A DNA stretch of 64,000 nt. It comes from Methanobacteriota archaeon. Its GTDB lineage: Archaea > Halobacteriota > Methanosarcinia > Methanosarcinales > Methanosarcinaceae. A model generated the notes under the pieces. That model did not search any database. It was given only the letters and a program-made list of their open reading frames with translations, and was not told the origin of the DNA. Within the stretch, counting starts at the first letter, position 1. Each line of letters begins with the position of its first letter. Below, in pieces: positions 47,694 through 56,901 of this stretch. Location: the NCBI GenBank assembly GCA_030054735.1, contig JASGVX010000004.1, positions 1-64,000 on the forward strand. The letters run 5' to 3'. Position numbers and translations under genes: made by a program.

Positions 47694-48251
47694 TTATTTA
47701 AAGAGGTTAAGGCCTGTGTTTTTAGCTTTCTCCATCAGTTCGGAATCGTCCTTTACTTCCCCAGGTGCATGGTACCCAATTCCTAGAATCGTGTCCTTTA
47801 AGTCCATGCACATGAAGCCGGAAACTTGCCGTCCGAAATCCTCATAAACTCCTTTGTATGCTTCTGCATCAGGTGCTCCCTGAGTTCCTATGATCACTGC
47901 TTTTTTCCCGGCAGGGAGACGGGGAGAGAAGTCGGCGTTTATAAGGGAGTAGCAGCGGTCAAGGAAGAGCCTCATCTGGCCTGTAAATTGACCAAAGTAA
48001 ATCGGTGAGCCAAAGACAACTCCATCTGCTGATTTAAGTTCATCGAATAGTTCTACAAGTTCGTCTTCAAGATTGCACTTATCATGGCTCTTGCAGTAGC
48101 CGCATCCCTGGCAACCTTTGAAGTTCATCTCATTGAGGATAAAGTTCCGGGTCTCGGCGCCTGCCTCTGCTGCGCCTTCGAGTACTTGCTGAACAAGGAT
48201 ATTTGTGTTTCCGTTCTTTCTGGGGCTTCCAACAATACCTATGGCTTTCAT
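47694..48251 (-). CDS. Iron-sulfur flavoprotein (Isf family)
   Basis: From ATG 48251 (MKAIGIVGSPRKNGNT), behind GGTGT, the protein has 185 residues. The flavodoxin-like FMN site is GSPRKNGNTN, and the compact cysteine motif is C47-x2-C50-x2-C53-x5-C59, which binds one 4Fe-4S cluster in archaeal Isf. Isf proteins accept electrons from ferredoxin and reduce O2 or peroxide or act in general redox balance. The gene runs divergently from the HxlR gene, an arrangement typical for redox-sensing regulation. Confidence 0.9.
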   Translation of the reverse strand: MKAIGIVGSPRKNGNTNILVQQVLEGAAEAGAETRNFILNEMNFKGCQGCGYCKSHDKCNLEDELVELFDELKSADGVVFGSPIYFGQFTGQMRLFLDRCYSLINADFSPRLPAGKKAVIIGTQGAPDAEAYKGVYEDFGRQVSGFMCMDLKDTILGIGYHAPGEVKDDSELMEKAKNTGLNLFK

Positions 48252-48340
48252 TTTTACACCTTTTATCTTTTTATTTGAGCTTCTTTTAGAAAAATAGGTT
48301 TCTTCTGTCAGTAACTTACGTTTATTGATATTTAATTTAC

Positions 48341-48380
48341 AGCAACTATACTTATAGCAACTATATTTATATACTATACA
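48341..48380. promoter_or_regulatory. Shared promoter/operator of isf and hxlR
   Basis: Two AGCAACTATA direct repeats (48341 and 48356) overlap a TATATTTATATACTATAC stretch between the two divergent genes. The GTTGC core also occurs in the nitroreductase promoter at 47624 and 47643. Confidence 0.5.
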
Positions 48381-48424
48381 TCCAATCCGGATACTTAGTA
48401 ACATAAAGGATACAATTAAAGCTT

Positions 48425-48811
48425 ATGGTAATTGCGGAAAAAAATAATAAACACTATCAATGTCCTGTTGAAGCGACTCTGGACGTTATCGGCGGCAAAT
48501 GGAAACCCATAATTCTCTGGCAGCTGAAAGCAGAGAAATTAAGGTTTTCAGGTCTCCAGCAATGCATGAAGGGGATTTCTCCTAAAATGCTCACAAAGCA
48601 GCTCAGGGAGCTTGAAGAAGCCGGGCTTGTCTTAAGAGAGGTTTATCCTGTAATCCCCCCAAGGGTTGAATATTCTCTGACAGAATTTGGAAAAACTGTA
48701 CTCCCTGTCCTGGATGCACTTTGTGAATGGGGAAGCAAATACCTTCAAAGGGAATGTGCTTTTGATAAAAATGAGGACTTAAAAGCCGCTGAATGCCCCA
48801 CCTTAAAGTAA
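48425..48811 (+). CDS. HxlR-family transcriptional regulator
   Basis: A 128-residue winged helix of the HxlR type, with CPVEATLDVIGGKWKPIILW and FSGLQQCMKGISPKMLTKQL forming the DNA-reading part. A Cys near the N-terminus (CPVEA) is where redox-sensing HxlR members react, and another Cys pair lies toward the C-terminus. It is divergent from the iron-sulfur flavoprotein and probably controls it and the nitroreductase in response to oxidants or quinone-like compounds; that is inference. Confidence 0.9.
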   Translation: MVIAEKNNKHYQCPVEATLDVIGGKWKPIILWQLKAEKLRFSGLQQCMKGISPKMLTKQLRELEEAGLVLREVYPVIPPRVEYSLTEFGKTVLPVLDALCEWGSKYLQRECAFDKNEDLKAAECPTLK

Positions 48812-49127
48812 CTACTTTGCAGTAACTGCCTTAAAGTACTCTTGTATAGTATCAGGAATCCATTTTTATAGGACTTATCCTTGAACAGTATACATAGTTC
48901 CAGAAAAAACAAATCTATGAAACAGATCATGATTTTTTTAATAATAATGGATTTCAAAATATTTAATTACTGTCAAAAGGATGGTTAATTACGATTCTTA
49001 AAATTTTTATTGTTTGTTCAAAAACATATCCAAAGAAATTATTATCTGTGCTGTCATTGTAAATAAATATCTCAAGTTTATAAACTAAGAGAGTCCCGGA
49101 AAGTGTAGAGATCTCAGGATTAAGCAT

Positions 49128-51467
49128 ATGAAGCAAAATAATGGATACATGAGATATTTCACAAAAAAAAGCTGCTACCCAAACCAGGCAGAGGCTATGG
49201 AGAAGATTTATTCTGCCCTCCTGCATGAAAAAATAGTGCTCTTTGAAGGGGCATGTGGTACAGGCAAGACTCTGAGCGCACTTGCTCCTGCACTGCATGT
49301 AGGAAAAAAACTCCACAAGGTAATAATCATAGTCACGAATGTCCACCAGCAGATGGTCCAGTTCATACATGAGGCAAGGGATATCAACAGGGACAACAAC
49401 ATAAAAACTATCGTTTTTAAAGGCAAGACATCAATGTGCCCTGAAAACCTTGACTATGAGGAATGCCGGCTTAAAGGAGAAAACACCTATGATCTCCTTG
49501 ATTTTGAGCGGGAAGTTTCTTCAAAGGAAAAAGAACTCAAAGATGCCTTTGAAAAATACAAAAAAACAAAAGACCCTGCTCTTTATGTCCTCAGGAACGA
49601 GCTTGAAAAAGAGCTCGATGATGCCCGAAAAAAGGCTCAGTCCATGAGGAATAACTCCTGTGCAAAACTTTATGAAGTCCTCAAGTTCGAGGGAAATGAA
49701 TTTTCTTCCTGGCTGTTTTCTAGTGTGAGGAGTCCAGAAGAAATTATGGAATATGCAGAAGACCGGGGCATGTGCGGGTATGAACTGCTTAAAAAAGAAC
49801 TCAAAAACACAGAGCTTCTTGTATGCAATTTCCATCATGTGTTAAGTGCCGAGATCTTCTCAACCCTCCTTAAATGGCTTGAGAAAGACCCTGAAGATGT
49901 CATTCTGATCTTTGACGAAGCTCATAACATTGAGGCTTCAGCCCGTTCCCATTCTTCCATAATGCTTTCTGAACTGACCGTCGAGAAAGCCCTCTCTGAA
50001 GTGGGAGAGATCCCTGAGCCTGAGAGCTCTCCTGTATTTGGAGGAGGGCCAGGACCGGGTATAGGGATTCCTCTTGATGAGGACTATGCTTCCCGGCTTT
50101 ATGCCAAAAGGCTCTTTTCCTGTTTGTTAACAGCTATAAGGGATACTTATGACTCCAAGCTGAAGTTTGGAGAAAGGAAGAGGCTTGGAAGGCACTGGCA
50201 GGACATACAGATCAGCGACCCTTATGAACGCCATGATGTCCTGAAGGTACGCTTTTTGCGGGACGCAGAGAAAGAAGGGTTTGCTGATGAAGAAACAGTT
50301 CTGGCCCGGCTGAGGGAAATCGGAGAGTTCGGAGGCAGGCTGGAAGAGATTTATGCCGAAAACTACAAAAAAGGGCTTCTTTCCGTGCCCAAGCGTTCCC
50401 AGATCCGCTATGTTGCTGATTTCCTTTCTTCTTACCTTGTGCTTTCTGACAGGCTGAACTACTATCCAATTCTTAACATTCGCAGGGACTTTAAAAGTGA
50501 TAGGGTAGTTGGCAGGATTGAACTCTTCACCTGCATTCCTAAGAATGTGACTCAGCCTTTGCTTGATTCTGTTTATTCGGCAGTGTTAATGTCTGCTACC
50601 CTAAGGCCTTTTGAGATGATCAAATCAACACTTGGAATCTCGCGGGAAGCAGAAGAAATCACTTATGGGACAACTTTTCCACTGGAGAGAAGGCTTACCC
50701 TTGCGGTTTCTGTCCCTCCTCTCTTTGCAAAAAATAGGGACAGCCCTGAGACACTGGAAGGGTTGAAAGAGGCGCTTCTTGCTGCTACTCTTGCCTCGCC
50801 CGGAAATGTAATCATTTATTTCCAGAGCTATGCTGAAGCACTCCGCTATACGAAGCTCCTTGAGCCTGATCTTTCGGCTCCGATTTTCCTTGATGAAGTC
50901 GGGGTCTCAGCCCAGGAAATCAGGCAGAAGTTTTTCAAAATAGGGGAGCAGGGAGGAAAAGCTGTGCTCATAACCTATCTCTGGGGGACCTTGAGCGAAG
51001 GTGTTGATTTCAGAGATTCCCGAGGCAGGACTGTAATTGTCGTGGGTGTGGGATATCCGGCTCTAAATGACAGGATAAAAGCTGTCGAGTCGGCATATGA
51101 TACGGTTTTTGGTTGCGGAGAAGGCTGGGAATTTGCAGTCCAGGTGCCGACTATCAGGAAGGTAAGGCAGGCAATGGGAAGGGTTGTCCGCTCCCCGGGG
51201 GATTTTGGGGTAAGAATACTCCTTGATGCCCGCTACCAGGGATCTCAAATGCGCAAGCTGGGTAAATTTTCGGTTTTCGGATACTTCCCACCTGAAGAAA
51301 GTAGAGAGTTTATTGATGTGGCTACAAAGGATGTGGGGAGTCTGCTAGAAGAATTTTTTGCAAATTTAGCTCCCTATAAACCCGGAAAAAATGAGTCTGA
51401 AAAAAATGAGCCGGAATCTCCGGCTTCATGCAGACCGGAGTTCGGGAGCCTCGCAGAAAAACTCTGA
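49128..51467 (+). CDS. XPD/Rad3-type DNA helicase
   Basis: A 779-residue superfamily 2 helicase of the XPD class, a 5'-3' DNA unwinder. Walker A is EGACGTGKT (about 39-47); the 4Fe-4S region has cysteines in TSMCPENLDYEEC (two), NSCAKLYE and RGMCGYELL; the Walker B DEAH is in IFDEAHN near 262-266; motif VI is QAMGRVVRSPGDFG near 684. The iron-sulfur and Arch domains lie between I and II. Expected role: nucleotide excision repair or general DNA unwinding. A Lys/Glu tail may be a flexible extension. Confidence 0.93.
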   Translation: MKQNNGYMRYFTKKSCYPNQAEAMEKIYSALLHEKIVLFEGACGTGKTLSALAPALHVGKKLHKVIIIVTNVHQQMVQFIHEARDINRDNNIKTIVFKGKTSMCPENLDYEECRLKGENTYDLLDFEREVSSKEKELKDAFEKYKKTKDPALYVLRNELEKELDDARKKAQSMRNNSCAKLYEVLKFEGNEFSSWLFSSVRSPEEIMEYAEDRGMCGYELLKKELKNTELLVCNFHHVLSAEIFSTLLKWLEKDPEDVILIFDEAHNIEASARSHSSIMLSELTVEKALSEVGEIPEPESSPVFGGGPGPGIGIPLDEDYASRLYAKRLFSCLLTAIRDTYDSKLKFGERKRLGRHWQDIQISDPYERHDVLKVRFLRDAEKEGFADEETVLARLREIGEFGGRLEEIYAENYKKGLLSVPKRSQIRYVADFLSSYLVLSDRLNYYPILNIRRDFKSDRVVGRIELFTCIPKNVTQPLLDSVYSAVLMSATLRPFEMIKSTLGISREAEEITYGTTFPLERRLTLAVSVPPLFAKNRDSPETLEGLKEALLAATLASPGNVIIYFQSYAEALRYTKLLEPDLSAPIFLDEVGVSAQEIRQKFFKIGEQGGKAVLITYLWGTLSEGVDFRDSRGRTVIVVGVGYPALNDRIKAVESAYDTVFGCGEGWEFAVQVPTIRKVRQAMGRVVRSPGDFGVRILLDARYQGSQMRKLGKFSVFGYFPPEESREFIDVATKDVGSLLEEFFANLAPYKPGKNESEKNEPESPASCRPEFGSLAEKL

Positions 51468-51514
51468 AAGCGAAATAGCTCCGTTACTCCAGCCCTGTCA
51501 ATTTTATCGTGTAA

Positions 51515-51803
51515 CCTGCATTCGGCAGGTCGACATTAAAAATCAGAACATTTTTCTTGATGTCGTTTTATGCTATCCCCAAGCTAGAAATGAGATTGAA
51601 AGTTGGTTAACATGTGGCTCAACTATCACCACATATATAAATACTGGATCATTTTTTCATAAATTTAGTATGAGATATTATTATGAGATATTATTAATTG
51701 ATCATATGTAAACCTAAAAGTTGCGTACAAATACTATGAATTATTTCAAAATCGGTATCAACAAAAATTATGAATAATTAATTGTCAACCTGCCGAATGT
51801 AGG
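51515..51803. mobile_element. Inverted-repeat element (family 2, long copy)
   Basis: A 289-bp element with ends CCTGCATTCGGCAGGTCGAC and, from the right on the other strand, CCTACATTCGGCAGGTTGAC: inverted repeats of about 20 bp with three mismatches. The interior shares long blocks with the 200-bp copy at 5134-5334 and holds an extra middle part plus a duplicated TATGAGATATTAT. Nothing in it is coding; a small frame running in from the XPD gene end is accidental. Confidence 0.8.
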
Positions 51804-51834
51804 ATATTGGTTCTGCGCGTGTATTTAATGGCAA

Positions 51835-51951
51835 TAGGACTTACACAGTTGGGGAGTGAAATCGGGCACATGCGGAGTTGTCAACATTAGTCTGATTTAT
51901 ATGGTTAAGTCTTTTCCATTTATGGTTTTTAGTTCAACTGCGTAAGTCCTA
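51835..51951. mobile_element. 117-bp inverted-repeat element (family 1, copy 4)
   Basis: The most diverged copy: TAGGACTTACACAGTTGGG at one end, TTCAACTGCGTAAGTCCTA at the other. Still exactly 117 bp. It lies 31 bases after the family 2 element, so two different element types have landed side by side. Confidence 0.8.
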
Positions 51952-52545
51952 ATTTATTCTTAATTTATAATCCCTCCATCCACTAAAGATATTTGGGGGT
52001 AAAATCTGTATACGGGTAAATTGATTTATTAGTAAGTAAGTTTAATTTTCTTCAAAAGCTAAAAATATAAAACCACAGAAATTAAATATTTTAATACCTG
52101 AATTTTTATCTCCAGATCAAACCCCTTATACTCCAAAACCTTATTTTATTGGAGAATATGTGAACTAATATAAACATTCTTTTTTGGATTAATACTTTTT
52201 AATAGAAATAAAAAACAATGTTTTTGTAGAAGAGCGAGGCAATGCCCTTTGGGATAAAAGATTAAATAGTTTACTTCAATTAATTAAATAGTTTCTTTTT
52301 ACAGCTTCTGGATTTCCTATTAAAACCAGATGAGCAAAACAAAAGTAGATCTTCAAAAGTTACTAAAAAGAAACTGGCATATCATTCCAATAATCATATT
52401 TAGGGCAATGAGAGTTGTGTTTGGAATTGCAAATGCAGAATTGAATAAATAGTATTATAATAACTATATACCGAAAGTATAAAAAAGATAGATCACATTT
52501 ATTATAAACGCAAACAAATGATACCACACAAGGGGGATTTAAAAG
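51952..52545. other. Intergenic, strongly AT-rich
   Basis: Nearly 600 bp without a convincing gene. It holds short poly-A/T runs and must contain the promoter of the GerW-type gene, where TACCGAAAGTATAAAAAAG near 52470-52488 is a possible TATA region. Confidence 0.45.
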
Positions 52546-52962
52546 ATGGGCGTAGACGAAACCATCAAACAAATTGCAAGCGAACTTGAAAAAATTTCAA
52601 ATACGAAAACTGTTGTTGGAGATCCTATTACTGCTGCCGGAAAAACAATCATCCCTGTTTCCAAAATTTCAATAGGTTTTGGAGGAGGAGGCGGGGAAGG
52701 CAAAAAAGAAAATCAGTCCGGGTACGGAGGAGGAGGCGGTGCAGGTGCGAAGATCGAGCCTGTTGCTTTTATCATGCTCTCCGAAGATGATGCAAAAATC
52801 TTCAGGGTTTCTGAGAAAAGCGAGATAAGTTCAGTTCTCAGTTCCCTCCAGGAAGTCGTGCCAGAATTAGTGGAAAAAATTAGAGGCAAGACCGGGAAAC
52901 ATAAAAAAGAAGAGGGTCCGGAAGTCTGCAAAACAGAAGTTAAAGAACAAACAGAAGCATGA
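52546..52962 (+). CDS. GerW family protein (YtfJ-like)
   Basis: A 138-residue protein of the GerW/YtfJ family. It has TVVGDPITAAGKTIIPVSKI, a pair of Gly-rich loops (FGGGGGEGKK and GYGGGGGAGAK), then IEPVAFIML. In Bacillus YtfJ is a sporulation protein needed for germination; what it does in archaea, which do not sporulate, is unknown. An AGGGGGA site precedes the ATG. The next gene on the strand is DUF2953 (YtfI), the same neighbour as in Bacillus. Confidence 0.87.
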   Translation: MGVDETIKQIASELEKISNTKTVVGDPITAAGKTIIPVSKISIGFGGGGGEGKKENQSGYGGGGGAGAKIEPVAFIMLSEDDAKIFRVSEKSEISSVLSSLQEVVPELVEKIRGKTGKHKKEEGPEVCKTEVKEQTEA

Positions 52963-52969
52963 GTTAAGA

Positions 52970-52998
52970 AAGGGGGCTGTTTCCACTAACCCCCCCTG
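52970..52998 (+). terminator. G/C hairpin between gerW and DUF2953 genes
   Basis: GGGGG at 52972-52976 can pair with CCCCC at 52990-52995 around a 13-base loop, followed by TTTTT soon after. It may end or attenuate the transcript before the DUF2953 gene. Confidence 0.5.
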
Positions 52999-53092
52999 GT
53001 TAAACCTTTTTAAGGATTTTTCCAGAAATCAGAACTAATGCTAAGGGTATTCAGGATAGTAAAGACTGTCTTTTTCCCTCAACTTGTTCAGT

Positions 53093-54067
53093 ATGCTTGC
53101 CATATACCTCATCATTTTGTTTTTTTTACTTATTTTATTTGTACTTCTTACAGCAATAGTCCTCACTTTCAAGCTCAAGGTCCTGAGTTTGGAAGATGAG
53201 AAAGAACTGAGAGGCATATTTACTGTTAAATGGCTGTTTTTTTCCCGTACTTTTTTAATCGGAGAACCAGGGGAGAAAAAATGCCTTTCTGAAGAGCCGG
53301 ACGAAGCGGGAAAAGAAACAAAAGTGGGAAAAGAACCAAAAGTGGAAACTGAATTCAAAATGGAAACTGAATTAAAAGTGGAAGATGAATTCAAAATGGA
53401 AAATGAATTTCCACAGGGCAAAAAAGGACCTGAACAAAGCAGAAGTAGAGAAAATGCTCTTCCAGAAGCAGAACATAAGACGCGGGTAGAAGAAGTAAGA
53501 GGGCCCGGAGAAGAAACAGCTGAAGAGAAAACGGCAATTCTTGAAGGTAAAGAGAGAATTGAGGCTAAGGCAGAAACTCAGGTTAAAAAGAAAAAAGGTA
53601 TATTTGAAAGGATAAAAGGGAAAAAAAGAGCAGATGAGAAAGGTAATGTTGAAGCAGAGAAAGGAATGACTGCCAGAGATAAGCTTCACTTGGGCCTGGA
53701 AGCTTACAAAGCCCTTCGAATACCTCTTTTCCGTTTGTTTTCCGATTTGCTTAATGCAATAAAAATAAAAAACCTGAAAGCTGAACTTACTTTTGGGCTT
53801 TCCGATCCCGCGGATACAGGGATGCTTTGTGGGTTTATACATGCCCTTCTGGGAACGGTTTACAGCCGCTGCCGGAACTGTAGTTTTTCAGTAAATCCTG
53901 TTTTTATGGAATCGCTGCTGGATTTTCAGGGGAGCGCGGAGATCCGTGTAAAAATTTATTCGTTGATTTTCTCACTCTTAAATTTTATATTTAACGGGAA
54001 AACTTTATCATTTACTTATTCGATTCTTAAGGAAAAACTTCGGGGTAGTTCGAAGATAAACTCCTAA
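53093..54067 (+). CDS. DUF2953 protein (YtfI-like)
   Basis: A 324-residue protein from ATG 53093 (a TTG three codons earlier is possible). One N-terminal membrane helix (about 1-25), a first core part (LSLEDEKELRGIFTVKWLFF), a long Glu/Lys-rich linker with repeated FKMETEL/FKMENEF units (about 80-190) and the DUF2953 C-terminal domain with LTFGLSDPADTGMLCGFIHA. The C-terminal domain faces the outside in models of YtfI. It follows the gerW-like gene and probably works with it. Confidence 0.82.
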   Translation: MLAIYLIILFFLLILFVLLTAIVLTFKLKVLSLEDEKELRGIFTVKWLFFSRTFLIGEPGEKKCLSEEPDEAGKETKVGKEPKVETEFKMETELKVEDEFKMENEFPQGKKGPEQSRSRENALPEAEHKTRVEEVRGPGEETAEEKTAILEGKERIEAKAETQVKKKKGIFERIKGKKRADEKGNVEAEKGMTARDKLHLGLEAYKALRIPLFRLFSDLLNAIKIKNLKAELTFGLSDPADTGMLCGFIHALLGTVYSRCRNCSFSVNPVFMESLLDFQGSAEIRVKIYSLIFSLLNFIFNGKTLSFTYSILKEKLRGSSKINS

Positions 54068-54100
54068 GCTTTATGAATAAGCAATGAGGATACAGATAAT

Positions 54101-55066
54101 ATGATCAATGTGGTGTCTCCATCCAGACTGCATCTCACCCTTATCGATCTCAATGCAGAGATTGGCAGGGTCGATGGAGGAGTAGGAATCACTCTTGAGT
54201 CACCCGGCCTGGAAATTTCAGCATCTGAAGCGGATACGGTTGAAGTTGTGGGTTCTTCCCTTTTCGCAGGAAGGATGATAAAAGCAGCAAAAGCTGTGCT
54301 TCCACCAGGAAAAGGAGTCAAAATCCATATTAAAAGGGATTTTCCTGACCATGTAGGTCTTGGCTCCGGAACCCAGGTTGCACTTTCGGCCGCCGTCGCC
54401 GTAAACAAGATTTATGGACTTGGTAAAAGTGTAAGGGAACTCGCAATTGCCGTAGGTAGAGGAGGAACTTCTGGAATAGGAGTTGCTGCTTTTGAAAAAG
54501 GAGGATTCTTAGTTGACGGGGGGCACAGGTTCAAGGAGAAAGGTGGATTTTCCCCTTCTGCAGCCAGCCGTATGCTTCCAGGACCTGTACTTTTCAGAGG
54601 AAGTTTTCCTGACTGGAATATTGTCATTGCAATTCCCAATACCAAAGGAGCTCATGATGCAGAAGAAGTAGATATTTTCAAAAAGTTCTGTCCCATACCT
54701 GTCTCGGAAGTTCAGGAAATCTCTCATGTAATACTTATGCAGATGCTTCCTGCAATTGTCGAAGAAGATATCGAAAGTTTCGGCAGGGCAATCAACCATT
54801 TACAGACTGCGGGCTTTAAAAAGAAGGAAGTTGAGCTTCAGCCCGAGGTTGTGCTCGATGTCATGAAATATATGCAGGACAACGGAGCAAGTGGTTCAGG
54901 AATAAGTTCTTTCGGACCTGTTGTATATGGAATTGTAGGGAGTCCGGGAGAAGCCAGAAATATCCAGAAAGAAGTCCAGCATATGCTTGATGAATCACTC
55001 GGCGGAGAAGTGATGCTTACAAAGGGAAGGAACCGGGGTGCGGAAATCTTCGGAGGCTCCGATTGA
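54101..55066 (+). CDS. mptG: Beta-RFA-P synthase
   Basis: MptG joins p-hydroxybenzoate or aminobenzoate with phosphoribosyl pyrophosphate, releasing CO2, in the first dedicated step of methanopterin synthesis. The 321-residue protein belongs to the GHMP-kinase fold, with the phosphate loop FPDHVGLGSGTQVALSAA (about 81-98) and RGGTSGIGVAAFEKGGFLVD further on. It is followed by nop5 with a four-base overlap. Confidence 0.93.
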   Translation: MINVVSPSRLHLTLIDLNAEIGRVDGGVGITLESPGLEISASEADTVEVVGSSLFAGRMIKAAKAVLPPGKGVKIHIKRDFPDHVGLGSGTQVALSAAVAVNKIYGLGKSVRELAIAVGRGGTSGIGVAAFEKGGFLVDGGHRFKEKGGFSPSAASRMLPGPVLFRGSFPDWNIVIAIPNTKGAHDAEEVDIFKKFCPIPVSEVQEISHVILMQMLPAIVEEDIESFGRAINHLQTAGFKKKEVELQPEVVLDVMKYMQDNGASGSGISSFGPVVYGIVGSPGEARNIQKEVQHMLDESLGGEVMLTKGRNRGAEIFGGSD

Positions 55067-56073
55067 AAATCAATACATGGTTTGGAGTTCTTGACCTGGG
55101 AAGTAATGGAGAACTGCTCACCTCTGAGCTTTTTCCAAAGACTGTAAGAGAGCTTGCTCTCCGTTCGCTTTCTCTGAAGGACAGCAGGCAAAATCTCCCT
55201 CCTGAAGGTTTTGATCTGGCAACTGCGGCAATAGAGTGTGGCTTTGCAGATTCTTTTTCTGAATACTATTCTCTTTTGCACGAAGTAACCCTGGAAAGCG
55301 TGAAAATTCAGGTTTCAGAGGCTCTCACCCCTGACCAGCGTGTTATTCAGGCAGTGGAAGCTCTGGACGACATTAATGAAACCACCAATTCTCTTTCTGA
55401 AAGGCTTTTTGAATGGTATGGAGGTTATTTTCCCGAAAGCGGGCTCATAGGGGAAGCACTTGCGGCTTTTATCGTAAAATATGGCTCCCGCGAGAATATA
55501 TCTCCTGAAGACCCTATTTATTTAAGAGCCAGGGATTCTATGGGCGCAAGACTTGAAGCTGCAGATGAAGTTCTCCTTAAAGGTTTTGCAGAGAGCGTCT
55601 GCAGTCTCTACGAAAGACGGAAACATGTTGAGGCTTACATTGAGTCCAGCATGGAAACTCTTGCCCCCAACTTGACAATGCTGGCGGGCCCCATGCTTGG
55701 GGCAAGGCTCATAAGTATTGCAGGCAGCCTTGAAAAACTTGCTTCCTTTCCTTCAAGTACCATTCAGGTAATAGGAGCAAATAAAGCTCTCTTCAAGCAC
55801 CTGCGTGCCAGGGCTCCATCTCCCAAGCATGGCGTAATCTACAGCCATCCCATTATCAACACCTCTCCGTGGTGGGTTCGGGGAAAAGTTGCAAGAGCAC
55901 TCGCAGCAAAACTTTCCCTTGCTGCAAGAATTGATTTTTATTCCGCAAAAAAAGACCCTTCTCTTGCAGGTAAACTTGAAGAAAAGGTCAGGAAGCTCAG
56001 GGCTGAAAACCCCAGGCCTCCCCAAAAGCGTCAGGAAGGCAGGGCAAAGCCAAAAAAGAAAAGGAGGAAGTAA
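55063..56073 (+). CDS. nop5: Nop5/Nop56 box C/D RNP protein
   Basis: The scaffold of the archaeal box C/D methylation complex. It binds the L7Ae-RNA on one side and fibrillarin on the other. The 336-residue sequence has an N-terminal fibrillarin-binding part, a coiled-coil (about 130-210) and the Nop domain with LAGPMLGARLISIAGS and GANKALFKHLRA, ending in KPKKKRRK. It begins with TTG, overlapping the mptG stop in TTGA, and sits directly before flpA. Confidence 0.96.
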   Translation: MKINTWFGVLDLGSNGELLTSELFPKTVRELALRSLSLKDSRQNLPPEGFDLATAAIECGFADSFSEYYSLLHEVTLESVKIQVSEALTPDQRVIQAVEALDDINETTNSLSERLFEWYGGYFPESGLIGEALAAFIVKYGSRENISPEDPIYLRARDSMGARLEAADEVLLKGFAESVCSLYERRKHVEAYIESSMETLAPNLTMLAGPMLGARLISIAGSLEKLASFPSSTIQVIGANKALFKHLRARAPSPKHGVIYSHPIINTSPWWVRGKVARALAAKLSLAARIDFYSAKKDPSLAGKLEEKVRKLRAENPRPPQKRQEGRAKPKKKRRK

Positions 56074-56757
56074 ATGCCCGAAATAAGGTTGCTTTCCGAA
56101 GGGATTTTCGAGCTTACTAAAGATAAAAAGCAACTTTCCACCCTTAGCCTTGACCCTGGAAAAGTCGTTTATGGAGAAAAGCTGATTTCTGTTGAAGGGA
56201 GCGAATACAGGACCTGGGACCCCCGCAGGAGCAAGCTTGGAGCAATGGTCCTCAAAAAATTCGATATCCCTTTTAGAAAGGATTCAAAGGTTCTTTATCT
56301 GGGGGCTTCCTCAGGTACAACGGTCAGCCATGTATCTGACATTGTATCCGAAGGGGCAGTATACTCTGTTGAATTTGCTCCAAGAAGCATGCGCGATTTC
56401 ATAGGGCTTGCTTCCAGACGCAAAAATATTTTCCCTATCCTGGCTGACGCGGGAAAACCGGACAGTTATGCCCATATTGTCGAGCCTGTAGATGTCATCT
56501 TTCAGGACGTTGCCCAGCCCAACCAGGCAGAGATTGCTGCAAGAAATGCTTCCCGCTTTTTGAAAAAAGACGGGTATCTCCTGCTTTCTATCAAGGCTCG
56601 CAGCATTGACACTGCGGCAAGCCCGAGGGAAATCTTCAAAGAAGAGGTAAAAAAGCTTGAACAGGCTTTCGAACCCGGATTCGAAATTTTGACTGCCAGG
56701 GAACTTCTGCCTTATCATGAAGACCATCTTGGAGTGCTGGCAAAGTTAAAGGAATAA
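56074..56757 (+). CDS. flpA: Fibrillarin, rRNA/tRNA 2'-O-methyltransferase
   Basis: The 227-residue catalytic methyltransferase of the box C/D complex. SAM motif I is VLYLGASSGTTVSHVSD near 75-91, motif II around VEFAPRSMRDF, and the catalytic region has DVIFQDVAQPNQAEIAARNA. AGGAGG lies right before the ATG, which follows the nop5 stop without a gap. The two are always coupled in archaea. Confidence 0.97.
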   Translation: MPEIRLLSEGIFELTKDKKQLSTLSLDPGKVVYGEKLISVEGSEYRTWDPRRSKLGAMVLKKFDIPFRKDSKVLYLGASSGTTVSHVSDIVSEGAVYSVEFAPRSMRDFIGLASRRKNIFPILADAGKPDSYAHIVEPVDVIFQDVAQPNQAEIAARNASRFLKKDGYLLLSIKARSIDTAASPREIFKEEVKKLEQAFEPGFEILTARELLPYHEDHLGVLAKLKE

Positions 56758-56901
56758 GTCCCAATTTTTATCCTTTTTTAGAAGGTTGAGCTTTTCTAGG
56801 ACCTATTTAATCAGGACTCTTTGAACGGCTGCATAAATCACTTTCAAAATGAGTACTTTCATAGAGATTATTTATTAAAACCTGATCTGTTAAAGGCTGT
56901 T

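Noticed and set aside
51391-51711. Open frame overlapping the XPD end
   Set aside because: It is a chance frame through the XPD tail and the 289-bp element.
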